From Hydractinia symbiolongicarpus (Eukaryota; Cnidaria; Hydrozoa; Anthoathecata; Hydractiniidae): a stretch of DNA of 64,000 nucleotides. Both the position numbers and the translations under genes were made by a program. The DNA lies in contig NC_079880.1 of the NCBI RefSeq assembly GCF_029227915.1, positions 33,599,501 through 33,663,500 of the forward strand. The letters run 5' to 3'. Positions 10,573-22,623 of this stretch are shown here, one piece after another; positions within the stretch are counted from its first letter, which is position 1, and the number at the start of each line of letters is the position of its first letter. A model generated the notes under the pieces. It was not told where the DNA came from. It saw only the letters and a list, made by a program, of their open reading frames with translations, and made no database searches.

Positions 10573-10933
10573 TGGAACCACGTAATTTACGTGTAAGGCC
10601 TCCATTAGGCTGCAAAAGGACATATGGCTATAGACGTGTGTGCATGTAGTTGACGGCGTTCCAAAGCCATGGAGCCAGAGAAAATAACTTAAGACGTCGT
10701 AGTACATGGACAGTGAAAGGACTAGACCAATGATAACCTGTACAGGCACGCAGAACCACGCGACTTACGTGTTAGGCATTTATTAGGCGTCAAAAGGCCG
10801 TATTATAGCCTTTTCATGACGTGTGCATGTGGTTCACGGCGTTGTAAAGCCATGGAACCAGGAAAAACAACTTAGGACGTTTTAGTCTATTGAGAATGGA
10901 AGGAGTAGACCAATGAGAACAAGCTTGGACGCG
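10573..10933 (+). repeat. 361-bp dimer duplication, copy 2
   Basis: Second dimer, head to tail with the first. The next monomer returns to ggcctttattaggc, so the pattern stops there. Confidence 0.85.
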
Positions 10934-11984
10934 TGGAACCACGTAATTTACGTGTAAGGCCTTTATTAGGCTGCAAAAGGACATATGGCTATAGACGTGT
11001 GTGCATGTAGTTGACGGCGTTCCAAAGCTATGGAGCCAGAGAAAACAACTTAGGACGTCGTAGTGTATTGCGAGTGGGAAGACTAGACCAATGGTAACCT
11101 GTGCAGGCACGCGGACCCACGTGATTTACGTGTAAAGACTTTAATAGGGGGCAAAAAGCGGTATTTTTGCTTTTCAATGGCGTGTGCATGTGGTTTACGG
11201 CGTTCTCAAGGCATTGAGCAAGGGAAAAGCCTTAGGATGTCGTAGTGTATTGAGAGTTGAAGAACTAGACCAATGGTAACAAGCTTAGACGCGTGGAACG
11301 ACGTAATTTACGTGTAAGGTTTTTATTAGGCGGCAAAAGGCCATATTGCTGCCTATAGACTGGTGTGCATGCAATTGACAGCGTCCCAAAGCCATGGAGC
11401 CAGAGAAAATAAGTTAGGACGACGTAGTGCATGGACAGTGGAAGGACTAGACCAATGGTAACCGGCATTGGCGCGTGGAACGACGTAATTTACGTGTAAG
11501 GTCTTTAAAAGGCCGCAAAAGGTGGCATTATAGCTTTTCAATGGCGTGTGCATGTGGTTTACGGCGTTCTCAAGGCATGGAACCAGGAAAAAGCCTTAGG
11601 ATGTCGTAGTGTATTGAGAGTTGAAGAACTAGACCAATGGTAGCAAGCTTGGACGCGTGGAACGACGTAATTTACGTGTAAGGTTTTTATTAGGCGGCAA
11701 AACGCCATATTGCTGCCTATAGACGTGTGTGCATGTAATTGACGGCGTTCCAAAGCCATGGAGCCAGAGAAGATAACTTAGAACGACGTATTGCATGGAC
11801 AGTGGAAGGACTAGACCAATGGTAACCGGCATTGGCGCGTGGAACGACGTAATTTACGTGTAAGGTCTTTAATAGGCCGCAAAAGGTGGCATTATAGCTT
11901 TTTTATGGCGTGTGCATGTGGTTTACGGCGTTGTAAAGCCATGGAACCAGGGAAAACAACTTTGGACGTTCTAGTGTATTGAGA

Positions 11985-13981
11985 GTGGAGGAACTAGACC
12001 AATGAGAACAAGCTTGGACGCGTGGAACCACGCAATTTAAGTGTAAGGCATTTAATAAGCGTCAAAAGGCCGTATTATAGCCTTTTTATGGCGTGTGTAT
12101 GTGGTTTACGGCGTTCTAAAGCCATGGAACCAGGAAAAACAACTTAGGACGTTCTAGTGTATTGAGAGTGGAAGGACTAGACCAATGGTAACCTGCGCAG
12201 GCACGTGGAACCACGCGATTACGTGTAAGGCATTTAATAGGCGTCAAAAGGCCGTATTATAGCATTTTCATGGCGTGTGCATGTGGTTTACGGCGTTGTA
12301 AAGCCATGGAACCAGGGAAAACAACTTAGGACGGCGTAGTGTATTGAGAGTGGAAGAACTAGACCAATGGTAACAAGCCTGGACGCGTGGAACTACGTGA
12401 TTTACGTGTAAGACTTTTATTAGGCATCAAAAGGCCGTATTATAGCCTTTTCATGGCGTGTGCATGTGGTTTACGGCGTTGTAAAGCCATAGAACCAGGA
12501 AAAACAACTTAGGACGCTCTAATCTATTGAGAGTGGAAAGACTAGACCAATGGTAACCAGTGCAGGCACGCAGACCCACGTGATTTACGTGTAAGGACTT
12601 TAATAGTCGGCAAAAGGTCGTATTGCAGCCTTTAGACGCATGTGCACGTAGTTGACGGCGTTGTACAGCCTTAGCGCTGGGGAAAACAACTTAGGACGTT
12701 CTAGTCCATTGAGATTGGAAGAACTAGACCAATGAGAACAAGCTTGGACGGTTGGAACCACGTAATTTACGTGTAAGGCCTTCATTAGGCTGCAAAAGGA
12801 CATATGGCTATAGACGTGTGTGCATGTAGTTGACGGCGTTCCAAAGCCATGGAGCCAGAGAAAATAACATAGGACGTCGTAGTACATGGACAGTGGAAGG
12901 ACTAGACCAATGATAACCTGCGCAGGCACGCGGAACCACGCGATTTACTTGTAAGGCATTCCATAGGCGGCAAAAGGCCGTATTGCAGCCTTCAGACGCA
13001 TATGCACGTAGTTGAAGGCATTGTACAGCCTTGGCGCTGGGGAAAACAACTTAGGACGTCGTAGTGTAATGAGAGTGAAAGCCCTAGATCAATGGTAACA
13101 AGCTTGGACGCGTGGAACCACGTGATTTACGTGTAAGGCCTTAATTAGGCGTCAAAAGGCCGTATTATACCCTTTTCATGGCGTGTGCATGTGGATTACG
13201 GCGTTCTAAAGCCATGGAACCAGGATAAACAACTTATGACGTTCTAGCGATTGAGAGTGGAAGGACTAGACCAATGGTAACCTGCACAGGCACGCGAAAC
13301 CACGCGATTTACATGTAAGGCCTTTAATAGGCGTCAAAAGGCCGTATTATAGCCTTTTCATGGCGTGTGCATGTGGTTTACGGCGTTGTAAAGCCATGGA
13401 ACCAGGAAAAAACAACTTAGGACGTTCTAGTCTATTGAGAATGGAAGGACTAGACCAATGAGAACAAGCTTGGACGCGTGGAACCACGTAATTTACGTGT
13501 AAGGCCTTCATTATGCTGCAAAAGGACATATGGCTATAGACGTGTGTGCATGTAGTTGACGGCGTTCCAAAGCCATGGAGACAGAGAAAACAACTTAGGA
13601 CGTCGTAGTGTATTGCGAGTGGGTAGACTGGACCGATGGTAACCTGCGCAGGCACGCGGACACACGTGATTCACGTGTAAGGCTTTTTTAGGCGGCAAAA
13701 GGCCATATTGCTGCTTATAGACGTGTGTGCATGTAATTGACGGCGTTCCAAAGCCATGGAGCCAGAGAAAATAACTTAGGACGTCGTAGTGCATGGACAG
13801 TGGAGGGACTAGACCAATGGTAACATGCGAAGGCACGCGGAACGACGTAATTTACGTGTAAGGTCTTTAATAGGCCGTAAAATGTGGCATTATAGCTTTT
13901 CAATGGGGTGTGCTTGTGGTTTACGGCGTTCTCAAGGCATGGAGCCAGGAAAAAGACTTAAAATGTCGTAGTGTATTAAGA
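11985..13981 (+). repeat. Segmental duplication of 1997 bp (11 monomers), copy 1
   Basis: Starts at gtggaggaactagacc, which recurs at 13982. Close similarity was followed to about 13620 (offset 1997). The last two monomers of this unit (13621-13981) are not reproduced in copy 2. Confidence 0.85.
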
Positions 13982-15617
13982 GTGGAGGAACTAGACCAAT
14001 GAGAACAAGCTTGGACGCGTGGAACCACGCAATTTAAGTGTAAGGCATTTAATAAGCGTCAAAAGGCCGTATTATAGCCTTTTTATGGCGTGTGCATGTG
14101 GTTTACGGCGTTCTAAAGCCATGGAACCAGGAAAAACAACCTAGGACGTTCTAGTGTATTGAGAGTGGAAGGACTAGACCAATGGTAACCTGCGCAGGCA
14201 CGTGGAACCACGCGATTACGTGTAAGGCATTTAATAGGCGTCAAAACGCCGTATTATAGCATTTTCATGGCGTGTGCATGTGGTTTACGGCGTTGTAAAG
14301 CCATGGAACCAGGGAAAACAACTTAGGACGGCGTAGTGTATTGAGAGTGGAAGAACTAGACCAATGGTAACAAGCTTGGACGCGTGGAACTACGTGATTT
14401 ACGTGTAAGACCTTTATTAGGCGTCAAAAGGCCGTATTATAGCCTTTTCATGGCGTGTGCATGTGGTTTACGGCGTTGTAAAGCCATAGAACCAGGAAAA
14501 ACAACTTAGGACGCTCTAATCTATTGAGAGTGGAAAGACTAGACCAATGGCAACCAGTGCAGGCACGCAGACCCACGTGATTTACGTGTAAGGACTTTAA
14601 TAGTCGGCAAAAGGCCGTATTGCAGCCTTTAGACGCATGTGCACGTAGTTGACGGCGTTGTACAGCCTTAGTGCTGGGGAAAACAACTTAGGACGTTCTA
14701 GTCCATTGAGATTGGAAGAACTAGACCAATGAGAACAAGCTTGGACGGTTGGAACCACGTAATTTACGTGTAAGGCGTTCATTAGGCTGCAAAAGGACAT
14801 ATGGCTATAGACGTGTGTGCATGTAGTTGACGGCGTTCCAAAGCCATGGAGCCAGAGAAAATAACATAGGACGTCGTAGTACATGGACAGTGGAAGGACT
14901 AGACCAATGATAACCTGCGCAGGCACGCAGAACCACGCGATTTACTTGTAAGGCATTCCATAGGCGGCAAAAGACCGTATTGCAGCCTTCAGACGCATAT
15001 GCACGTAGTTGAAGGCATTGTACAGCCTTGGCGCTGGGGAAAACAACTTAGGACGTCGTAGTGTAATGAGAGTGAAAGCCCTAGATCAATGAAAACAAGC
15101 TTGGACGCGTGGAACCACGTGATTTACGTGTAAGGCCTTAATTAGGCGTCAAAAGGCCGTATTATACCCTTTTCATGGCGTGTGCATGTGGATTACGGCG
15201 TTCTAAAGCCATGGAACCAGGAATAACAACTTAGGACGTTCTAGCAATTGAGAGTGGAAGGACTAGACCAATGGTAACCTGCACAGGCACGCGAAACCAC
15301 GCGATTTACATGTAAGGCCTTTAATAGGCGTCAAAAGGCCGTATTATAGCCTTTTCATGACGTGTGCATGTGGTTTACGGCGTTGTAAAGCCATGGAACC
15401 AGGAAAAAACAACTTAGGACGTTCTAGTCTATTGAGAATGGAAGGACTAGACCAATGAGAACAAGCTTGGACGCGTGGAACCACGTAATTTACGTGTAAG
15501 ACCTTCATTATGCTGCAAAAGGACATATGGCTATAGACGTGTGTGCATGTAGTTGACGGCGTTCCAAAGCCATGGAGCCAGAGAAAACAACTTAGGACGT
15601 CGTAGTGTATTGCGAGT
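13982..15617 (+). repeat. Segmental duplication of 1997 bp, copy 2 (partial)
   Basis: Nine of the eleven monomers of 11985-13981, with scattered substitutions. It diverges after the gtattgcgagtgg linker near 15617. Confidence 0.85.
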
Positions 15618-17271
15618 GGAAGGACTAAACCAATGGTAACCTGCGCAGGCACGCGAAACCACGCGACTACGTCAAAGGCATTTAATTTAATAGGCGTCAA
15701 AAGGCCGTATTATAGCCTTTTCATGGCGTGAGCATGTGGTTTACGGCGTTGTAAAGCCATGGAAACAGGGAAAACAACTTAGGACGGCGTAGTGTATTGA
15801 GAGTGGAAGATCTAGACCAATGGTAACAAGCTTGGACGCGTGGAACCACGTGATTTACGTGTAAGGCCTTTATTAGGCGTCAAAAGGCCGCATTATAGCC
15901 TCTTCATGTCGTGTGCATATGGATTACGGCGTTCTAAAGCCTTGGAACCAGGGAAAACAACTTAGTACGGCGTAGTGCATTGACAGTGGAAGGACTAAAC
16001 CAATGGTAACCTGCACAGGCACGCGGACCCACCTGATTTACGTCTAAGGCCTTTAATAGGCGGCAAAAGGCCGTATTGCAGCCTTCAGACGCATGTGCAC
16101 GTAGTTGACGGCATTGTACAGCCTTGGCGCTGGGGAAAACAACTTAGGACGTCGTAGTGTAATGAGAGTGAAAGCCCTAGACCAATGAGAACAAGCTTGG
16201 ACGCGTGGAACCACGTGATTTACGTGTAAGGTCTTTAATAAGCATCAAAAGTCCGTATTATAGTCTTTTCATGGCGTGTGCATGTGGTTTACGGCGTTCT
16301 AAAGCAATGGAACCAGGGAAAACAACTTACGACGTTCTAGTCCATTGAGAATAGAAGGACTAGACCCATGGTAACTGGCATGGACGCGTGGAACGTCGTA
16401 ATTTACGCAAAAGGCCTTTAATAGGCCGCAAAAAGCCGAATTACAGCATTTAGAGGCCTTTGCATGTAGTTTACGGCGTTCCAAAGCCATGAAGCCGGGG
16501 AAAACAACTTAGGACGTCGTACTGCATTGAGAGTAGTAGGACTAGACCAATAGTAACTTGCGCAGGCATGCGGAACCACGTGATTTACGTGTAAAGACTT
16601 TAATAGGGGGCAAAAAGCAGTATAATTGCTTTTCAATTGCGTGTGCATGTGGTTTACGGCGTTCTAAAGCCATGGAAACAGGGAAAATAACTTAGGACGT
16701 TCTAGTTCATTGAGAATGGAAGGACTAGACCAATGGTAACCGGTATGGACGCGTGGAACGGCGTAATTCACGTGTAAGGCTTTTTTTAGGCGGCAAAAGG
16801 CCATATTGTTCCTTATAGACGTGTGTGCATGTAATTGACGGCGTTCCAAAGCCATGGAGCCAGAGAAAATAACTTAGGACGTCGTAGTGCATGGACAGTG
16901 GAAGGACTAGACCAATGGTAACCTGCGCAGGCACGCGGAACCACGCGATTTACGTGTAAGGCATTTAATAAGCGTCAAAAGGCCGTATTATAGCCTTTTT
17001 ATGGCGTGTGCATGTGGTTTACGGCGTTCTAAAGCAATGGAACCAGGGAAAACAACTTAGAACGTTCTAGTGTATTGAGAGTGGAAGAACTAGACCAATG
17101 AGAACAAGCTTGGAAGCGTGGAACAACGTAATTTACGTGTAAGGCTTTTATTAGGCGTCAAAAGGCCGTATTGCAGCCTTTTCATGGCGTGTGCATGTAG
17201 TTTACGGCTTTCTGAAGCCATGGAACCAGGAAAAACAACTTAGGACGTTCTAGTGAATTGAGACTGGAAGG
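15618..17271 (+). repeat. Mixed satellite monomers, mosaic segment
   Basis: About nine monomers of varied subtypes, including a subtype with agaggcctttgcatgtag at about 16440 that recurs at 20550, 21470, 26470, 29120 and 31780. A 5-bp slippage (tttaa twice) sits at 15680-15690. No non-satellite sequence. Confidence 0.75.
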
Positions 17272-17371
17272 ACTAGACCAATGGTAACCTGCGCAGGCAC
17301 GCGGAACCACGCGATTTACGTGTAAGGCCTTTAATAGTCGTCAAAAGGCCGTATTATAGCCTTTCAATAGA
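17272..17371 (+). repeat. 100-bp truncated monomer, copy 1
   Basis: The second half of the monomer is missing: ctttcaat is joined directly to agaactagacc. About 82 bp is lost. The same junction occurs in three other places, indicating one original deletion copied by later duplications. Confidence 0.9.
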
Positions 17372-17769
17372 ACTAGACCAATGAGAACAAGCTTGTAAGC
17401 GTGGAACCACGTAATTTACGTGTAAGGCCTTTATTAGGCGTCAAAAGGCCGTATTACAGCATTTTTATGGCGTGTGCATTTAGTTTACGGCTTTCTGAAG
17501 CCATGGAACCAGGAAAAACAACTTAGGACGTTCTAGTGTAGTGAGAGTGGAAGGGCTAGACCAATGGTAACAAGCTTGGACGCGTGGAACCACGTGATTT
17601 ACGTGTAAGGCCTTTGTTAGGCGTCAAAAGGCCGTATTATAGCCTTTTCATGGCGTGTGCATGTGGTTTACGGCGTTGTAAAGCCATGGAACCAGGGAAA
17701 ACAACTTAGGACGGCGTAGTGTATTGAGAGTGGAAGAACTAGACCAATGGTAACAAGCTTGGACGCGTG
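17372..17769 (+). repeat. Satellite monomers
   Basis: About two monomers with the ggctttctgaagcc variant, similar to the segments after the truncated monomers at 27029 and 29682. Nothing else is present. Confidence 0.75.
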
Positions 17770-19993
17770 GAACCACGTGATTTACGTGTAAGGCCTTTGT
17801 TAGGCGTCAAAAGGCCGTGTTATAGCCTTTTCATGGCGTGTGCATGTGGATTACGGCGTTCTAAAGAAATGGAACCAGGGAAAACAACATAGGACGTCCT
17901 AGTGTATTGAGAGTGGAAGGTCTAGACCAATAGTAACCTGCGCAGGCATGCGGAACCACGCGATTTACGTGTAAGGCCTTTAATAGGCAGCAAAAGGCCG
18001 TATTGCAGCCTTCAGACGCATGTGGTTGTAGTTGACGGCGTTGTACAGCCTGGGCGCTTGGGAAAACAACATAGGATGTTCTAGTCTATTGAGAATGGAA
18101 GAACTAGACCAATGGTAACCGGCATGGAACGGCGTAATTTACGTGTAAGGCTCTTATTAGGCGGCAAAAGGCCATATTGCTGCCTATAGACGTGTGTGCA
18201 TGTAATTGACGGCGTTCCAAAGCCATAGAGCAGAAGAGAATAACTTAAGACGTTGTAGTGCATTGGGAGTGGAAGGACTAGGCCAATGATAACCTGCGCA
18301 GGCACGCGAAACCACGCAATTTACGTGTAAGGCATTTAATAGGCGTCAAAAGGCCGTATTATAGACTTTTTATGGCGTGTGCATGTGGTTTACGGCGTTC
18401 TAAAGCCATGGAACCAGGGAAAACAACTTAGGACGTTCTAGTCCATTTAGAATGGAAGGACTAGACCAATGGTAACCGGCATGGACGCGTGGAACGACGT
18501 AATTTACGTGTAAGGTCTTTAATAGGCAGCAAAAGGTGGCATTACAGCTTTTCAATGGCGTGTGCGTGTGGTTTACGGCGTTCTAAAGACATGGAACCAG
18601 GGAAAACAACATAGGACGTCCTAGTGTATTGAGAGTGGAAGGACTAGACCAATAGTAACCTGCGCAGGCATGGGAAACCACGCGATTTACGTGTAAGGCC
18701 TTTAATAGGCAGCAAAAGGCCGTATTATAGCCTTTCGATGGCGTGTGCATGTGGTTTACGGCGTTCTCAAGGCATGGAGCTAGAGAAAAGACTTAGAATG
18801 TCGTAGTGTATTAAGAGTGGAAGGACTAGACCAATGGTAACATGGGCAGGCACGTGGCCCACGTGATTTACGTGTAAGGCTTTTAATAGGCGGCAAAAGG
18901 CCGTATTGCAGCCTTCAGACGCATGTGCACGTAGTTGACGGCGTTGTACAGCCTTGGCGCTGGGGAAAACAACTTAGGACGTCGTAGTGTAATGAGAGTG
19001 GAAGACCTAGACCAATGAGAACAAGCTTGGACGCGTGGAACCACGTGAGTTACGTGTAAGGCCTTTAATAGGCGTCAAAAGTCCGTATTATAGCCTTTTC
19101 ATGGCGTGTGCATGTGGTTTACGGCGTTCTAAAGCCATGGAACCTGGGAAAACAACTTAGGACGTCGTAGTGTATTGAGAGTGGAAGAACTAGACTAATG
19201 GTAACAAGCTTGGATGCGTGGAACCACGTGATTTACGTGTAAGGCCTTTATTAGCCGTCAAACGGCCGTATTAAAGCCTTTAGACGCATGTGCATGTAGT
19301 TGACGGCGTTCTACAGCCTTAGGGCTGGGGAAAACAACTTAGGACGTTCTAGTTCATTGAGAATAGAAGGACTAGACCAATGGTAACCGGTATGGACGCA
19401 TGGAAAGGCGTAATTTACGTGAAAGGCTTTTATTAGGCGGCAAATAGCCATATTGCTGGTTATAGACGTGTGTGCATGTGGATTACGGCGTTCTAAAGCC
19501 ATGGAACCAAGAACAACAACTTAGAACGTTTTAGTGTATTGAGAGTGGAAGGACCAGACCAATGGTAACCTGCGCAGGCACGCGGAACCACGCGATTACG
19601 TGCAAGGCATTTAATAGGCGTCAAAAGGCCGTATTATAGCCTTTTCATGGCGTGTGCATGTGGATTACGGCGTTCTAAAGCCATGGAACCAGGAATAACA
19701 ACTTAGGACGTTCTAGTGAATTGAGACTGGAAGGACTAGACCAATGGTAACCTGCGCAGGCACGCGGAACCACGCGATTTACGTGTAAGGCATTTAATAG
19801 GCGTCAAAAGGCCGTATTATAGCCTTTTCATGGCGTGTGCATGTGAATTACGGCGTTGTAAAGCCATGGAAACAGGGAAAACAACTTAAGACGGCGTAGT
19901 GCATTGACAGTGGAAGGACTAAACGAATGGTAACCTGCGCAGGCACGCGGACCCACCTGATTTACGTGTAAGGCCTTTAATAGGCGGCAAAAG
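17770..19993 (+). repeat. Segmental duplication S2, copy 1
   Basis: Matches 22234-24274. The offset is 4464 until about 18340 and 4281 from 18521 on, because copy 2 lacks one 183-bp monomer. Shared markers are the ccgtgttatagcc hairpin variant, gacgcatgtggttgtag and ggacgcatggaaaggcg. Confidence 0.85.
18643..18824 (+). repeat. Subtype-D marker monomer, copy 3
   Basis: Same signature; part of S2 copy 1. Confidence 0.8.
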
Positions 19994-20681
19994 GCCGTAT
20001 TGCAGCCTTCAGACGCATGTGCACGCAGTTGACGGCGTTGTACAGCTTTGGCGCGGGGGAAAACAACTTAGGACGTCGTAGTGTAATGAGAGTGGAAGGA
20101 CTAGACCAATGGTAACCGGCATTGGTGCGTGGAACGACGTAATTTACGTGTAAGGTCTTTAATAGGCCGTAAAAGGTGGCATTATAGCTTTTCATGGGCG
20201 TGTGCATGTGGTTTACGGCGTTCTCAAGGCATGGAGCCAGGAAAAAGACTTAGAATGTCGTAGTGTATTAAGAGTGGAGGAACTAGACCAATGAGAACAA
20301 GCTTGGACGCGTGGAACCACGTAATTTAAGTGTAAGGCATTTAATAAGCGTCAAAAGGCCGTATTATAGCCTTTTTATGGCGTGTGCATGTGGTTTACGG
20401 CGTTCTAAAGCCATGGTACCAGCGAAAACAACTTACGACGTTCTAGTGTATTGAGAGTGGAAGGACTAGACCAATGGTAACAAGCTTGGACGCGTGGAAC
20501 GTCGTAATTTACGCAAAAGGCCTTTAATAGGCCGCAAAAAGCCGAATTACAGCATTTAGAGGCCTTTGCATGTAGTTTACGGCGTTCCAAAGCCATGAAG
20601 CCGGGGAAAACAACTTAGGACGTCGTACTGCATTGAGAGTAGAAGAACTAGACCAATGGAAACCTTCGCAGGCACGCGGAA
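19770..20681 (+). repeat. Tandem duplication of 912 bp (5 monomers), copy 1
   Basis: Repeated head to tail at 20682-21593. Shared private variants include gactaaacgaatgg, tttggcgcgggggaaaac and the acgtcgtaatttacgcaaaagg dyad variant. The two units look nearly identical. Confidence 0.88.
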
Positions 20682-21593
20682 CTCCGCGATTTACGTGTAA
20701 GGCATTTAATAGGCGTCAAAAGGCCGTATTATAGCCTTTTCATGGCGTGTGCATGTGAATTACGGCGTTGTAAAGCCATGGAAACAGGGAAAACAACTTA
20801 AGACGGCGTAGTGCATTGACAGTGGAAGGACTAAACGAATGGTAACCTGCGCAGGCACGCGGACCCACCTGATTTACGTGTAAGGCCTTTAATAGGCGGC
20901 AAAAGGCCGTATTGCAGCCTTCAGACGCATGTGCACGCAGTTGACGGCGTTGTACAGCTTTGGCGCGGGGGAAAACAACTTAGGACGTCGTAGTGTAATG
21001 AGAGTGGAAGGACTAGACCAATGGTAACCGGCATTGGTGCGTGGAACGACGTAATTTACGTGTAAGGTCTTTAATAGGCCGTAAAAGGTGGCATTATAGC
21101 TTTTCATGGGCGTGTGCATGTGGTTTACGGCGTTCTCAAGGCATGGAGCCAGGAAAAAGACTTAGAATGTCGTAGTGTATTAAGAGTGGAGGAACTAGAC
21201 CAATGAGAACAAGCTTGGACGCGTGGAACCACGTAATTTAAGTGTAAGGCATTTAATAAGCGTCAAAAGGCCGTATTATAGCCTTTTTATGGCGTGTGCA
21301 TGTGGTTTACGGCGTTCTAAAGCCATGGTACCAGGGAAAACAACTTACGACGTTCTAGTGTATTGAGAGTGGAAGGACTAGACCAATGGTAACAAGCTTG
21401 GACGCGTGGAACGTCGTAATTTACGCAAAAGGCCTTTAATAGGCCGCAAAAAGCCGAATTACAGCATTTAGAGGCCTTTGCATGTAGTTTACGGCGTTCC
21501 AAAGCCATGAAGCCGGGGAAAACAACTTAGGACGTCGTACTGCATTGAGAGTAGAAGAACTAGACCAATGGAAACCTTCGCAGGCACGCGGAA
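20682..21593 (+). repeat. Tandem duplication of 912 bp (5 monomers), copy 2
   Basis: Second unit of the 912-bp pair. A third copy of this stretch and its right flank (20690-21905) lies at 25699-26914, offset 5009. Confidence 0.88.
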
Positions 21594-22101
21594 CTGCGCG
21601 ATTTACGTGTAAGGCATTTAATAGGCGTTAAAATGCCGTATTATGGCCTTTTCCTGGCGTGTGCGTGTGGTTTACGGCGTTCTAAAACCATGGAGCCAGG
21701 AAAAAGACTTAGATTGTCGTAGTGTATTGAGAGTGGAAGGACTAGACCAATTGTAACCTGGGCAGGCACGCGGCTTCCGTGAGTTACGTGTACGGCCTTT
21801 AATAGGCCGCAATAGGCGTATTACAGCCTTTAGAGGTCTTTGCAAGTAGTTGACGGCGTTTTAAAGCCAAGGAACCAGGGAAACAATTTAGGACGTCGTA
21901 GTGCACTGAGAATGGAAGGACTAGACCAATGGTAACCGGTATGGACGCGTGGAACGGCGTAATTCACGTGTAAGGCTTTTTTTAGGCGGCAAAAGGCCAT
22001 ATTGTTCCTTATAGACGTGTGTGCATGTAATTGACGGCGTTCCAAAGCCATGGAGCCAGAGAAAATAACTTAGGACGTCGTAGTGCATGGACAGTGGAAG
22101 G
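21594..22101 (+). repeat. Satellite monomers, right flank of the 912-bp pair
   Basis: About two and a half monomers with aaaatgccgtattatggcc and cggcttccgtgagttacg variants. Its first 310 bp recur in the copy ending at 26914. Confidence 0.75.
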
Positions 22102-22201
22102 ACTAGACCAATGGTAACCTGCGCAGGCACGCGGAACCACGCGATTTACGTGTAAAGCATTTAATAAGCGTCAAAAGGCCGTATTATAGCCTTTCAATAG
22201 A
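22102..22201 (+). repeat. 100-bp truncated monomer, copy 2
   Basis: Same ctttcaat-agaactagacc junction and same 100-bp length as at 17272. Confidence 0.9.
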
Positions 22202-22623
22202 ACTAGACCAATGAGAACAAGCTTGGAAGCGTGGAACCACGTGATTTACGTGTAAGGCCTTTGTTAGGCGTCAAAAGGCCGTGTTATAGCCTTTTCATGG
22301 CGTGTGTATGTGGATTACGGCGTTCTAAAGAAATGGAACCAGGGAAAACAACATAGGACGTCCTAGTGTATTGAGAGTGGAAGGACTAGACCAATAGTAA
22401 CCTGCGCAGGCATGCGGAACCACGCGATTTACGTGTAAGGCCTTTAATAGGCAGCAAAAGGCCGTATTGCAGCCTTCAGACGCATGTGGTTGTAGTTGAC
22501 GGCGTTGTACAGCCTGGGCGCTTGGGAAAACAACATAGGATGTTCTAGTCTATTGAGAATGGAAGAACTAGACCAATGGTAACCGGCATGGAACGGCGTA
22601 ATTTACGTGTAAGGCTCTTATTA

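Larger units (their letters stand above)
9738..11920 (+). repeat. Segmental duplication of 1815 bp, copy 2, enlarged by 361 bp
   Basis: Matches 7923-9737 at offset 1815 up to about 10570 and at offset 2176 thereafter, up to about 11920. The 361-bp difference is an internal duplication of two monomers (10212-10933). Confidence 0.88.

Noticed and set aside
17342-17400. Insertion-element boundary at the truncated monomer
   Set aside because: Both sides are satellite, there is no target-site duplication or terminal inverted repeat, and a simple internal deletion explains the junction.
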